A DNA stretch of 64,000 nt from Amycolatopsis antarctica. GTDB lineage: Bacteria; Actinomycetota; Actinomycetes; Mycobacteriales; Pseudonocardiaceae. Each line of letters opens with the position of its first letter. Position 1 is the stretch's first letter. The notes beneath the pieces are model-generated. The model worked only from the letters and a program-made list of their open reading frames with translations. It was not told the origin of the DNA and did no database searches. A program made the position numbers and the translations under genes. Below are positions 1-10,101 of this stretch, piece by piece. Where the stretch lies: the NCBI RefSeq assembly GCF_002262875.1, contig NZ_NKYE01000004.1, forward strand, positions 310,001-374,000, in the 5' to 3' direction.

Positions 1-41
1 GCGGAACCCTTCTACCCGGGCTGACCCCTTCGCCCGGGACC

Positions 42-64
42 CGCGGTATGTCGACGTAGCGCGG
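42..64. repeat. Diverged single copy of GTCGAC-centred palindromic repeat
   Basis: The core reads GGTATGTCGACGTAGC, with outer GCG/CGC arms, and is a weaker relative of the palindromes at 23695-23749 and 57529-57625. It lies about 85 bp upstream of the comF start. No partner copy is visible 33 bp away on either side, but the window begins only 41 bp to its left. Confidence 0.5.
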
Positions 65-148
65 TGGCGGGGGTGCGGCGGGCATGGGCGACGTCGGTGC
101 GCGGGCGATCCTCGCCGGACTGTCGGTGCGCGTCGGCATACTCGGCGC

Positions 149-856
149 ATGATGGCTGGGGGAGTCCGGACGGCGGACCGGTTGCGGTGCGTGCGCCGGG
201 TCGTACTCGACACGGTGCTGCCGCCGTGCTGCGCGGGCTGCGGGCTGGCCGGGGCGGTGTGCTGTGCGGGCTGCGCCTCGGTCTGGGACGCTCCACGCCG
301 GGTGACCCGCGGTGCGACCGAGGGGCACGCCCCCGTCTACGCCCTTGCGCCGTATCGGGGCGTGGCGCGCCGGATCGTGCTGGCGCACAAGGAACGCGGC
401 AGGCGCGACCTCACGGGGCCGCTGGGCGCGGCACTCGCCCGCGCCCTGCCGAACCTGCCCGGAGCGCTGCCGTCGGACGGGCAGTGGTGGCTGGTGCCGG
501 TTCCGTCCCGCCGCTCCGCTGCCCGGGCGCGCGGCGGACCGCACGTGCACGCCCTCGCCCGCCGGTGCGCGGCGGTACTCGCCTCCGGTCCGGCGGCCGC
601 CCCCGCGGCCGTCGCCCCCGCCCTGCGGCTCACGGCCGGGGCGCGGGACGCGGTGGGGCTGGCCCGCGAGCAGCGGGCGGCGAACCTGGCGGGAAGGCTG
701 CGGCTGGTCCCGGCCGGGGCCCCGCCGGGCGGCACCTCGGTGGTGCTGCTGGACGACGTGGTCACCACCGGCGTCACCGCCGCCGCGTGTACGTCCGCGC
801 TGGCGGCGGCGGGCATCACCGTCGGCGCGGTACTGGCGCTCACCGCCGCGGGCTGA
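149..856 (+). CDS. comF: ComF family phosphoribosyltransferase-like protein
   Basis: This 235-residue protein has the ComF/GntX layout. Two CxxC pairs near the N-terminus (C28/C31 and C39/C42) form the probable zinc knuckle. A type I phosphoribosyltransferase domain follows, ending in the PRPP-binding loop VVLLDDVVTTGVTA at about residues 198-211. ComF proteins assist DNA uptake in competent bacteria; their role in actinomycetes is not established. Two ATG codons stand in tandem (149, 152) and neither has a clear Shine-Dalgarno sequence, so the start could be either. The gene precedes hpf and secA, as in M. tuberculosis (Rv3242c). Confidence 0.88.
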   Translation: MMAGGVRTADRLRCVRRVVLDTVLPPCCAGCGLAGAVCCAGCASVWDAPRRVTRGATEGHAPVYALAPYRGVARRIVLAHKERGRRDLTGPLGAALARALPNLPGALPSDGQWWLVPVPSRRSAARARGGPHVHALARRCAAVLASGPAAAPAAVAPALRLTAGARDAVGLAREQRAANLAGRLRLVPAGAPPGGTSVVLLDDVVTTGVTAAACTSALAAAGITVGAVLALTAAG

Positions 857-1224
857 CCGACGGCGATGCTCCTCGGACGGGTCGTGGATTCAGGAACCTT
901 CACCGGGTTCCCGGCCGTTGGAGGTGCATGAGGTCGTACGCCGGCACCGCGCCCGTTCACCCGGCAGGGGTGGGCCCGGCGACCGCCGGCCGCGCACGCT
1001 GTGGGACACCGGCGGCACGGCAATGCGCCGTCTGTGTGAAATCCACCTTGGCGTCATCCTCGGCCGGGTGGGCCGATTACCGCAGCGGACCACGGTTCGC
1101 GCCCCTCCGTAGCGATCTTGGGGCCGTCCACATCCCCCGGCCCGGGGGCTGTTGCAACCGCCGATTCGGGGCTAGCGTGCTGCGCTATCAGCAGATCCGC
1201 CCGCGCAAGGGAGGTGACAAGGCA

Positions 1225-1251
1225 ATGTCCCTGGCGTCGCAGGAGGGCTGA
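1225..1251 (+). CDS. Possible 8-codon leader peptide upstream of hpf
   Basis: A strong ribosome-binding sequence (GGGAGGTGACAAGGCA) sits directly before an ATG that opens the peptide MSLASQEG and then stops. A second purine-rich stretch (AGGAGGG) overlaps its end. Translation of such a short frame could affect the downstream hpf message. Nothing beyond the ribosome-binding site supports it, and it may be chance. Confidence 0.25.
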   Translation: MSLASQEG

Positions 1252-1255
1252 GTTC

Positions 1256-1279
1256 GTAACCGGCGAGATGCACGGGTAT
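1256..1279 (+). promoter_or_regulatory. Possible stress sigma factor (SigB/SigF-type) promoter for hpf
   Basis: A GGGTAT hexamer at 1274-1279 matches the -10 element of SigB/SigF-type sigma factors. A weak -35 (GTAA at 1256-1259, or GTTC at 1252-1255) lies 14 or 18 bp upstream. Hibernation factors are commonly stress-induced, which fits. The -35 match is poor, so this remains a candidate. Confidence 0.35.
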
Positions 1280-1423
1280 CCCGTGATCGGGCAGCCGGAA
1301 TCCCACTCCTCACCCGCGGGGCGAATCCGTTCCCTGACGGCAATGGATTCCCGCGTCTCCTACGGCAATCGCGACGCCACAACGAATATCTAGCTCGCCG
1401 TCACTACAGCGAGGAGGTCGTGT

Positions 1424-2101
1424 ATGGACATCGTCGTAAAGGGCCGCAACGTGGAGGTTCCCGAGCACTACCGGGAGCACGTCGACGAGAAGCTGGCTCG
1501 GTTGGAGCGCTACGACAAGAAGGTCATCCGCTACGACGTTGAGCTCTTCCACGAGCCCAACCGCAGGCAGTCGAAGAACTGCCAGCGCGTCGAGATCACC
1601 GGCAAGGGCAAGGGCCCGGCCGTGCGTGCGGAGGCCTGTGCCGGAGATTTCTACGCAGCGCTCGACGCCGCGGTGAGCAAGCTGGAGAACCGCTTGCGCC
1701 GCATGCACGACCGCAGGCGGGTCCACTACGGACGCCGCGTGCCCGAGTCCGTCGCCGAAGCCACCTCGGTCGCCGCCGTGAACGGCAACGGCCCGGTGAG
1801 CAACGGCAGGCGTCCGGCTGCCGCCACCGCGGTGCTGGAGGCGCCCGAGGCGACCGGCACGAACGCCGAGGAGATCGACCTCCCCGAGCAGCGATGGGAC
1901 GATGGCGTCGCCGAGCACCGCCCCGGCAGCATCGTGCGGGAGAAACAGCACTCCGGCGATCCCATGAGCGTCGACCAGGCCCTCTACGAGATGGAACTGG
2001 TCGGCCACGACTTCTACCTCTTCCACGATTCCGCCGCGGACAAGCCGAGCGTCGTCTACCGGCGCAAGGGCTTCGACTACGGCGTCATCCGGCTCGGCTA
2101 G
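1424..2101 (+). CDS. hpf: Ribosome hibernation promoting factor, long form
   Basis: The 225-residue protein opens with the HPF/YfiA fold (MDIVVKGRNVEVPEHYREHV) over about residues 1-105. An Ala/Pro/Glu-rich linker follows, and then the C-terminal dimerisation domain, recognisable by IVREKQHSGDPMSVDQALYE and YRRKGFDYGVIRL. The long form binds the decoding centre of idle 70S ribosomes and pairs two of them into 100S dimers in the cytoplasm. The start is well supported by GAGGAGG seven bases upstream. The gene precedes secA, as in mycobacteria (Rv3241c-Rv3240c). Confidence 0.95.
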   Translation: MDIVVKGRNVEVPEHYREHVDEKLARLERYDKKVIRYDVELFHEPNRRQSKNCQRVEITGKGKGPAVRAEACAGDFYAALDAAVSKLENRLRRMHDRRRVHYGRRVPESVAEATSVAAVNGNGPVSNGRRPAAATAVLEAPEATGTNAEEIDLPEQRWDDGVAEHRPGSIVREKQHSGDPMSVDQALYEMELVGHDFYLFHDSAADKPSVVYRRKGFDYGVIRLG

Positions 2102-2186
2102 CCGAACGGACGACGCACAGGACGCTCGATCCGGCATCGGAGGGAAACGCCCGTAACGGACGTTCACGAGCCCGGTTACGGATCCC

Positions 2187-2220
2187 CGGCGGCCCGCACG
2201 CCCTCGCGTGCGGGCCGCCG
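2187..2220 (+). terminator. Intrinsic terminator-like hairpin after hpf
   Basis: A perfect 15-bp GC-rich stem (arms 2187-2201 and 2206-2220) closes a four-base loop about 85 bp after the hpf stop. There is no U-tract, as is usual for actinomycete terminators. It should separate the hpf and secA transcripts. Confidence 0.7.
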
Positions 2221-2366
2221 CCTGCGTACAGGCGAGGACCTGATGCACTCATGACACATACTTCCCTACGATGGGGGGCAGCACGCGACCTGCCAGGATG
2301 GTTGCGTACCTGCCACCGCCCGAGACCGCTCGGGTGCGATCACGATCAGCTAGTGAGGTCGACCGG

Positions 2367-5261
<2,895 letters not shown>

Positions 5262-5291
5262 GCGGACGCGCCTGACCGTGCCGAGGCCGGT

Positions 5292-5346
5292 CGGCGGGAA
5301 GTCCGGGTACGACACCGGTACGAGGGCTTCCCGCCGCCTCGCAGGC
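5292..5346. terminator. Terminator-like inverted repeat between convergent secA and the Rv3235-family gene
   Basis: Ten-base arms (CGGCGGGAAG at 5292-5301 and its complement at 5337-5346) pair across a 35-base loop 30 bp after secA. The element lies just before the end of the convergent gene at 5361, so it may serve both. Confidence 0.45.
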
Positions 5347-5360
5347 CACCGCCTGGCACC

Positions 5361-5933
5361 TCAGCAGCGCCGCTGTCTCGGCACCCGGATCTCCGGGGAC
5401 GGCCGGGGCCGGAGATCCCGCGCCGGGTGCGCGGTCTCCGGCCCCGGCCGTCGCCGTCCGACCAGGTCGACGACGGTGCAGCGCATGCCCTCGGGCAGCA
5501 GCCGGAACCGTGCGGCCACGGCCAGTACCCGCCCGCCGGAGGCCGACACGGTGCCGAACGCCTCGACGACGTCGTCCGCGGGCGCCCCGGCGTGGAAGGT
5601 CCGCAGGGCATAGCGCTCGCCGGCGTCCGGGCCGCGAGCCGCCAGCCGCTGGTAGACCTCCTGGCCGAGGTGGCCGCGAAGCTGTGCCGCGGCGCGGCGG
5701 CCGTCGCAGACCTCCAGCACCGCGGCCAGTATCCGCCGGGCGCGGCGCGGGTCGAACCGGCCGGGATCGCCGGGGGCTCCGGAGGTGTGACCGCGCCGTC
5801 TCCGGGACGGTTCGAGCGCTCTCTCGGCATGCAGTCGGCGGGTGAACGCGGCCAGCGGTGCGGCGGGAGCGCGCTCGCCCGGTTCGTACGGTGTGAGCTG
5901 GCGCAGGCCCGTGCAGGGGCGTGAGGTGGACAT
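5361..5933 (-). CDS. Rv3235 family protein
   Basis: This 190-residue Arg/Ala/Pro-rich protein has a conserved C-terminal half. The pattern RRILAAVLEVCDGRRAAAQL followed by LRTFHAG and VVEAFGTV is the signature I associate with the actinobacterial Rv3235 family, which sits near secA in many genomes. Its function is unknown, and no signal peptide or membrane segment is visible. The start at 5933 has GGGAG eight bases upstream. The N-terminal 70 residues look disordered. Confidence 0.72.
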   Translation of the reverse strand: MSTSRPCTGLRQLTPYEPGERAPAAPLAAFTRRLHAERALEPSRRRRGHTSGAPGDPGRFDPRRARRILAAVLEVCDGRRAAAQLRGHLGQEVYQRLAARGPDAGERYALRTFHAGAPADDVVEAFGTVSASGGRVLAVAARFRLLPEGMRCTVVDLVGRRRPGPETAHPARDLRPRPSPEIRVPRQRRC

Positions 5934-6128
5934 CCGCGGACTCCCGGATCGGTCGGTGGCGGCCCCGTCGGCCGCCCGGAGTAAGAGCGGGCGGACCGGG
6001 CGTTGCGGACGAAGACGGCACAAGCCGGTGAATCCGCGCGCGGATGCGACCGGGGAAGGGGAAGTTGCGGTACACGGCTTGCCGATCGCATCGCCCGGGT
6101 GCCGCCCGACGGCGTTACGCTCGCCCTC

Positions 6129-6533
6129 GTGGCGGGAAACAGCGTGCCGAGGGGTCTGGTGCTCGACTACGCGGGCGTGCTGACCGAGCCGGACGCGGGC
6201 GAGCTGCTCGCCGCCGTCGCCGTGCTGCGCGCACGGGGCGTACGCACCGCCCTGCTCTCCAACGCCCCCGGCGCCGCACCGGCGGCCCGCCGGGAACTCG
6301 GCGCCCATTTCGACGCCCTCGTGTTCTCCGGCGAGGTCGGCGTGGCCAAGCCCGCCGCCGAGGTCTACCGGATCGCCGCCGAACGCCTCGCCCTGCCGGT
6401 GGACGCCTGCGTGTTCGTCGACGACTCACGCCGCAACGTCGACGGAGCCGTCGCGGCGGGCATGACGGGTGTGTGGCACACCGGCGTGCCGGCGACACTC
6501 GACGAGCTGGACGCGCTTTTCCCGTCCGGGTGA
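6129..6533 (+). CDS. Minimal capless HAD-superfamily hydrolase-like protein
   Basis: The 134-residue protein contains HAD motif I in altered form (LVLDYAGVLT: nucleophile Asp present, but the usual second Asp is Ala), motif II (LLSNA), motif III Lys (AKPAAEVYRIAAERL) and motif IV (FVDDSRRN). Only about 25 residues separate motifs I and II, so the usual cap domain is absent. The missing acid/base Asp suggests altered or lost phosphatase chemistry. The chosen start is GTG 6129; the frame is open from ATG 6003, but the extra residues are not HAD-like and no good ribosome-binding site marks either start. Confidence 0.7.
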   Translation: MAGNSVPRGLVLDYAGVLTEPDAGELLAAVAVLRARGVRTALLSNAPGAAPAARRELGAHFDALVFSGEVGVAKPAAEVYRIAAERLALPVDACVFVDDSRRNVDGAVAAGMTGVWHTGVPATLDELDALFPSG

Positions 6534-6537
6534 GCGC

Positions 6538-7311
6538 TCAGAGTTCCCGGCGAACCAGTTCGAAGCAGAGCACCGCTGCCGCCGCCGAGACGTTGAGCGA
6601 CTCGACCTCGCCGGGCATCGGCACCGACAGCCAGGTGGTGACCTGCTCGGCGACCTCGGGGCTGACCCCCGCGGTCTCCCCGCCGAGCACGAAGGCCGCC
6701 CTGGACGGCAACTCCACCCCGAACACGGTGTCGCGGGCCGAGGCGCCCAGCGCGTACAGGCCGTAGCCCGCGGCGGTGAGCTGCTCGGCGGCCTGCCCCG
6801 CGGTGCCGCAGCGCAACACCGGTGCCCGGAACGCGACCCCGGCGGAGGCCTTCACGACCAGCGGGTCCAGTGCGGCGACGCCCCGGCGGGGCACCACCAC
6901 ACCACCGATGCCCGCGGCGGTCGCGGTGCGCAGGATCATCCCGACGTTCGCCGGGGTGGTGATGCCGTCCAGCAACAGCACGCGGGCGGGCGCGGTGCGG
7001 GAGTCCAGTGCCGCGTCGAGTGGCCGCATCCGCGGCACGACCACGTCGGCGAGTACGCCCTGGTCCTGTTTCCCGTTGCCCGCGAGCACCTTCACCCGGT
7101 GCGGACTGGCCCGCGCAACGGCGACCCCGGCGTCCCGGGCGGCGCGTTCGATCTCGGCGGCGGCCGGGCCGCGGGCGGTGTCGGCGAGGATCACCTTGTC
7201 CACTTCCAGCGCCGGATCCTGCAGTGCCTCCAGCACCGGCTTGCGCCCGTACACCGTCAGGAACCGGTCCTTGGGGGACACCTTGCCGCTCGCACCAGCC
7301 TCGTCACGCAC
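6538..7311 (-). CDS. TrmH/SpoU-type RNA 2'-O-methyltransferase
   Basis: This is a SPOUT-fold RNA methyltransferase of about 257 residues. An N-terminal substrate-binding segment (FLTVYGRKPVLEAL) precedes the catalytic domain. The family motifs are clear: motif 1 LLDGITTPANVGMILRTA, motif 2 AAFVLGGETAGVS, and motif 3 VPMPGEVESLNVSAAAAVL, which forms the knotted SAM site. The substrate, probably 23S rRNA or tRNA ribose, cannot be told from sequence. The start could be GTG 7311 or GTG 7281. The stop lies 5 bp from that of the convergent HAD gene. Confidence 0.88.
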   Translation of the reverse strand: MRDEAGASGKVSPKDRFLTVYGRKPVLEALQDPALEVDKVILADTARGPAAAEIERAARDAGVAVARASPHRVKVLAGNGKQDQGVLADVVVPRMRPLDAALDSRTAPARVLLLDGITTPANVGMILRTATAAGIGGVVVPRRGVAALDPLVVKASAGVAFRAPVLRCGTAGQAAEQLTAAGYGLYALGASARDTVFGVELPSRAAFVLGGETAGVSPEVAEQVTTWLSVPMPGEVESLNVSAAAAVLCFELVRREL

Positions 7312-7422
7312 GGCGCGCAGTGTCGCACGTGGCCGCGCGGGCCCGGGACCGGCCGGGCAGGGTGGAGTGCGACGCCGCACGCGGACACGCGCCGGACCCT
7401 CGGCCTGTGTCAGGATCGGTGC

Positions 7423-8829
7423 ATGCCCGATCGCCTGTCCACGCTGGACGCCTCGTTCCTCTACATCGAGGATTCCGTGACGCCGATGCACGTCGGCGGG
7501 GTGGCGATCTTCGACCGCCCCAAGTCCGGTTTCGATTACGAGCAGTTCCTCGCGCTGATCGGGCAGCGGCTCGGTTACCTGCCGCGCTACCGCCAGCGGG
7601 TGGCCACGGTCCCCGGGCACCTCGCCCGGCCGGTGTGGATCGACGACGTCGATTTCGACCTGAACTACCACGTGCGCCGCTCCGCCCTGCCGGCCCCGGG
7701 AACCGACGCGCAGCTCTTCGAACTGGTCGCCCGGCTCATGTCCCGTCCGCTCGATCACGAACGCCCGTTGTGGGAGGCGTACTTCGTGGAGGGCCTCGCG
7801 GGCGACCGGGTGGCGTTGGTGACGAAGACGCACCAGTCCGTGGTGGACGGCGTCGGGACCATCGAGATCGGCCAGCTCATCCTGGACCCCTCGCCCACCG
7901 AACGGGAGCCCGCGACCGACACGTGGACGCCGCGCCGGGCGCCGGGCCGCACACAGCTCCTGCTGGACGCCGTGGGCGAGACGGTGCAGAGCCCCGGGGC
8001 GCTGGTGGAGAACGTCCGCTCGGCCTCGCACGCGATCTCGGCCGCGGAGAAGTTCGTCGGTGCCGTGGGCACCACGGTGGCCTCCGCCCTGCGCACGGTC
8101 ACCCGGCCCGCGCCCTCCGGTCCGCTGAACACGCAGGTATCCGGCGGCCGGGTGTTCTCGGTGGTGCGGACCGCGCTGGAGGACTTCCGGCAGGTCCGGG
8201 CCGCGCACGGCGGCACCGTCAACGACGTGGTGCTGGCCGCGCTGGCCGGCGCCCTGCGCGAGTGGTTGCTCTCCCGCGGGTCGAGCATGACCTCGGAGAC
8301 CACCGTGCGGGCTCTCGTCCCGCTGGCGGTGATCGACGAGGAGACGGTGGAGTTCTCCTCGGCCAGCCTCGTCGGCAACCAGGTGGACGCATACCTGGTG
8401 GACCTGCCGGTCGGCGAGCCGAGCCCGGTACTGCGCCTGCAGCACGTCGGGCACGCCATGGCGGAGCACGCGGCGTCCGGCCGCTCGGTGGCCGCCCGCG
8501 CACTGCTGCGGGTCGGCGGGTTCGCCCCGGCCACCCTGCACTCACTCGGCGCGCGGGCGGCGAGTTCGTTCTCCGGCAGGCTTTTCAACCTGGTGATCAC
8601 CAACTCGCCGGGGCCGCAGGTGCCCATGTACGCGGGGCAGGCGAGGATGACCGAGATGTTCCCGGTCATGCCGCTGCTGCGGAACCAGGCGCTGGCCATC
8701 GGGGTCACCTCCTACGACGGCGGCGTCTACTTCGGACTGAACGGTGACCGCAAGGCGGTGTCCGATGTGGACGTACTGGCGGGCATGATCGAGGACTCGC
8801 TCGACGAGCTGAAGGGAATCGACTGGTGA
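7423..8829 (+). CDS. Wax ester synthase/diacylglycerol acyltransferase-like protein (WS/DGAT)
   Basis: This 468-residue protein matches the actinobacterial WS/DGAT family from its first residues (MPDRLSTLDASFLYIEDS, PMHVGG) through the C-terminal domain (NLVITNSPGPQVPMY). These enzymes use acyl-CoA to make triacylglycerol or wax esters at the membrane. The active-site motif HHxxxDG reads HQSVVDG here (THQSVVDGVG, about residues 139-148), so the second, catalytic His is Gln. The protein may be a divergent subgroup or inactive as an acyltransferase. It is divergent from the methyltransferase and overlaps the next gene by four bases. Confidence 0.85.
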   Translation: MPDRLSTLDASFLYIEDSVTPMHVGGVAIFDRPKSGFDYEQFLALIGQRLGYLPRYRQRVATVPGHLARPVWIDDVDFDLNYHVRRSALPAPGTDAQLFELVARLMSRPLDHERPLWEAYFVEGLAGDRVALVTKTHQSVVDGVGTIEIGQLILDPSPTEREPATDTWTPRRAPGRTQLLLDAVGETVQSPGALVENVRSASHAISAAEKFVGAVGTTVASALRTVTRPAPSGPLNTQVSGGRVFSVVRTALEDFRQVRAAHGGTVNDVVLAALAGALREWLLSRGSSMTSETTVRALVPLAVIDEETVEFSSASLVGNQVDAYLVDLPVGEPSPVLRLQHVGHAMAEHAASGRSVAARALLRVGGFAPATLHSLGARAASSFSGRLFNLVITNSPGPQVPMYAGQARMTEMFPVMPLLRNQALAIGVTSYDGGVYFGLNGDRKAVSDVDVLAGMIEDSLDELKGIDW

Positions 8830-9329
8830 GGGTGTATCTGCCCGCGACGATCGCGATGTTGCGGAAGCTGGACACCGAGGGCGAGTTCGCCCCGGTGAGC
8901 GGCACTGGGTTCGCGCTGACCCCGGCGTTGCGCGAGTCGTACACCTCCGGCGACACCGAGGAGCTGGAGTACGCGGCGCTACTGGACGCGGCCCGCGCCT
9001 CGCTGCGGCTGATGGCGGCCGAACGGGAGAACGGCGAGAAGGAGCCCGCTCGCCGGGCCGTCGTCTCCGCCGACGTCGACGACGTCACGCTGCGTCCCGA
9101 CCTGGACGTCGCGGTGGTCCGCCTCGGCGGGCCGGTGCCACGCGGCCGCATCGCCGCCGTGCACGTGGACACGGCCGAGGCGGAGGAGCCGGTGCTCGCC
9201 GCCGCCGAGGTGATCGACGCCGCCGACCTCGGGGACGAGGACGCGGAGTTCACGCTCGGCGAGGCGGAGGACCACGAACTCGCCTGGTACGCCGTGCAGG
9301 AGCTGCCGTTCTTCCTGGAACTGCTCTAG
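8826..9329 (+). CDS. DUF6912 family protein
   Basis: This 167-residue protein starts with MRVYLPATIAMLRKLDTEG, typical of a conserved actinobacterial family of unknown function (DUF6912). It begins at GTG 8826, overlapping the stop of the WS/DGAT gene, so the two are translationally coupled. It is acidic and ends in a hydrophobic stretch (LAWYAVQELPFFLELL) conserved in the family. No catalytic motif is visible. Confidence 0.75.
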   Translation: MRVYLPATIAMLRKLDTEGEFAPVSGTGFALTPALRESYTSGDTEELEYAALLDAARASLRLMAAERENGEKEPARRAVVSADVDDVTLRPDLDVAVVRLGGPVPRGRIAAVHVDTAEAEEPVLAAAEVIDAADLGDEDAEFTLGEAEDHELAWYAVQELPFFLELL

Positions 9330-9332
9330 CGG

Positions 9333-9980
9333 ATGAGCCCGGACGCGCCGGATCCCATGGTGCTGCACCCGATTCCCGGCCAGTCGCGGGTGGTGCTGCT
9401 GAAGCCGCTGGTGACCTCTCCGCTGATCGAGGTCGGCGAGTACTCGTACTACGACGATCCGGACGCGCCGACCGAGTTCGAGACCCGCAACGTTCTCTAC
9501 CACTACGGCCCGGAGAAGCTGGTCATCGGGAAGTTCTGCGCTCTGGGCACCGGGGTGCGGTTCGTCATGAACGGTGCCAACCACCGGATGGACGGCCCCT
9601 CGACGTTCCCCTTCCCCATCATGGGCGGTGCTTGGGCGGAACAGGCCGGTCTCATCATCGGCCTGCCGGGACGCGGGGACACCGTGGTCGGCAACGACGT
9701 CTGGATCGGCTACCGGGCGATGATCATGCCCGGAGTCCGGATCGGTCACGGGGCGATCGTCGCCTCCGGTGCCGTGGTGGTCGGCGACGTGCCCGACTAC
9801 GGCGTCGTCGGCGGCAACCCGGCGACGCTCATCCGCACCCGCTACAGCGAGCCGGACGTCGCCCGCCTGCTCGCCGTGGCCTGGTGGGACTGGCCGTCCG
9901 GGCACCTCACCCAGCACCTGACCACCGTCATGTCCGGCGGCATCGCCGATCTCGAAGCCGCCGCCCCGCCCGCGGGGTGA
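9333..9980 (+). CDS. Vat/CatB-type xenobiotic O-acetyltransferase
   Basis: The 215-residue protein is a left-handed beta-helix hexapeptide-repeat acetyltransferase. Features are [20 protein letters not shown], the conserved His in GANHRMDG, and the coil pattern [20 protein letters not shown] / [20 protein letters not shown]. These are characteristic of the streptogramin/chloramphenicol (XAT) group. The real substrate is unknown, and in soil actinomycetes resistance is only one possibility. It starts 3 bp after the DUF6912 gene, with which it probably forms an operon. Confidence 0.85.
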   Translation: MSPDAPDPMVLHPIPGQSRVVLLKPLVTSPLIEVGEYSYYDDPDAPTEFETRNVLYHYGPEKLVIGKFCALGTGVRFVMNGANHRMDGPSTFPFPIMGGAWAEQAGLIIGLPGRGDTVVGNDVWIGYRAMIMPGVRIGHGAIVASGAVVVGDVPDYGVVGGNPATLIRTRYSEPDVARLLAVAWWDWPSGHLTQHLTTVMSGGIADLEAAAPPAG

Positions 9981-10101
9981 CCGTCCGGCCGGCGCGCGTT
10001 CGCCGGGCCGACACGGGTGGCGTGCCGTGACAGGATGGCCGGTGGCCGCTCATCAGGCGGACGGCATCCACGACCCGGTAACCCTGGAGGCGAAGCAACC
10101 C

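Larger units (their letters stand above)
857..1423. other. 567-bp intergenic region comF-hpf
   Basis: There is no long gene here. The stretch holds a possible housekeeping promoter (TTGCAA at 1152-1157, TAGCGT at 1173-1178, 15-bp spacer), a tiny well-spaced reading frame (1225-1251) and a possible stress-sigma promoter (1256-1279). The last 150 bp are visibly less GC-rich than the flanking genes, as expected of a regulatory region for hpf. Confidence 0.5.

Noticed and set aside
2271..2366. N-terminal extension of SecA by 32 residues
   Set aside because: The frame is open, but ATG 2367 matches the family start and has a purine-rich sequence upstream. The extension is Arg/Pro-rich without similarity to SecA.
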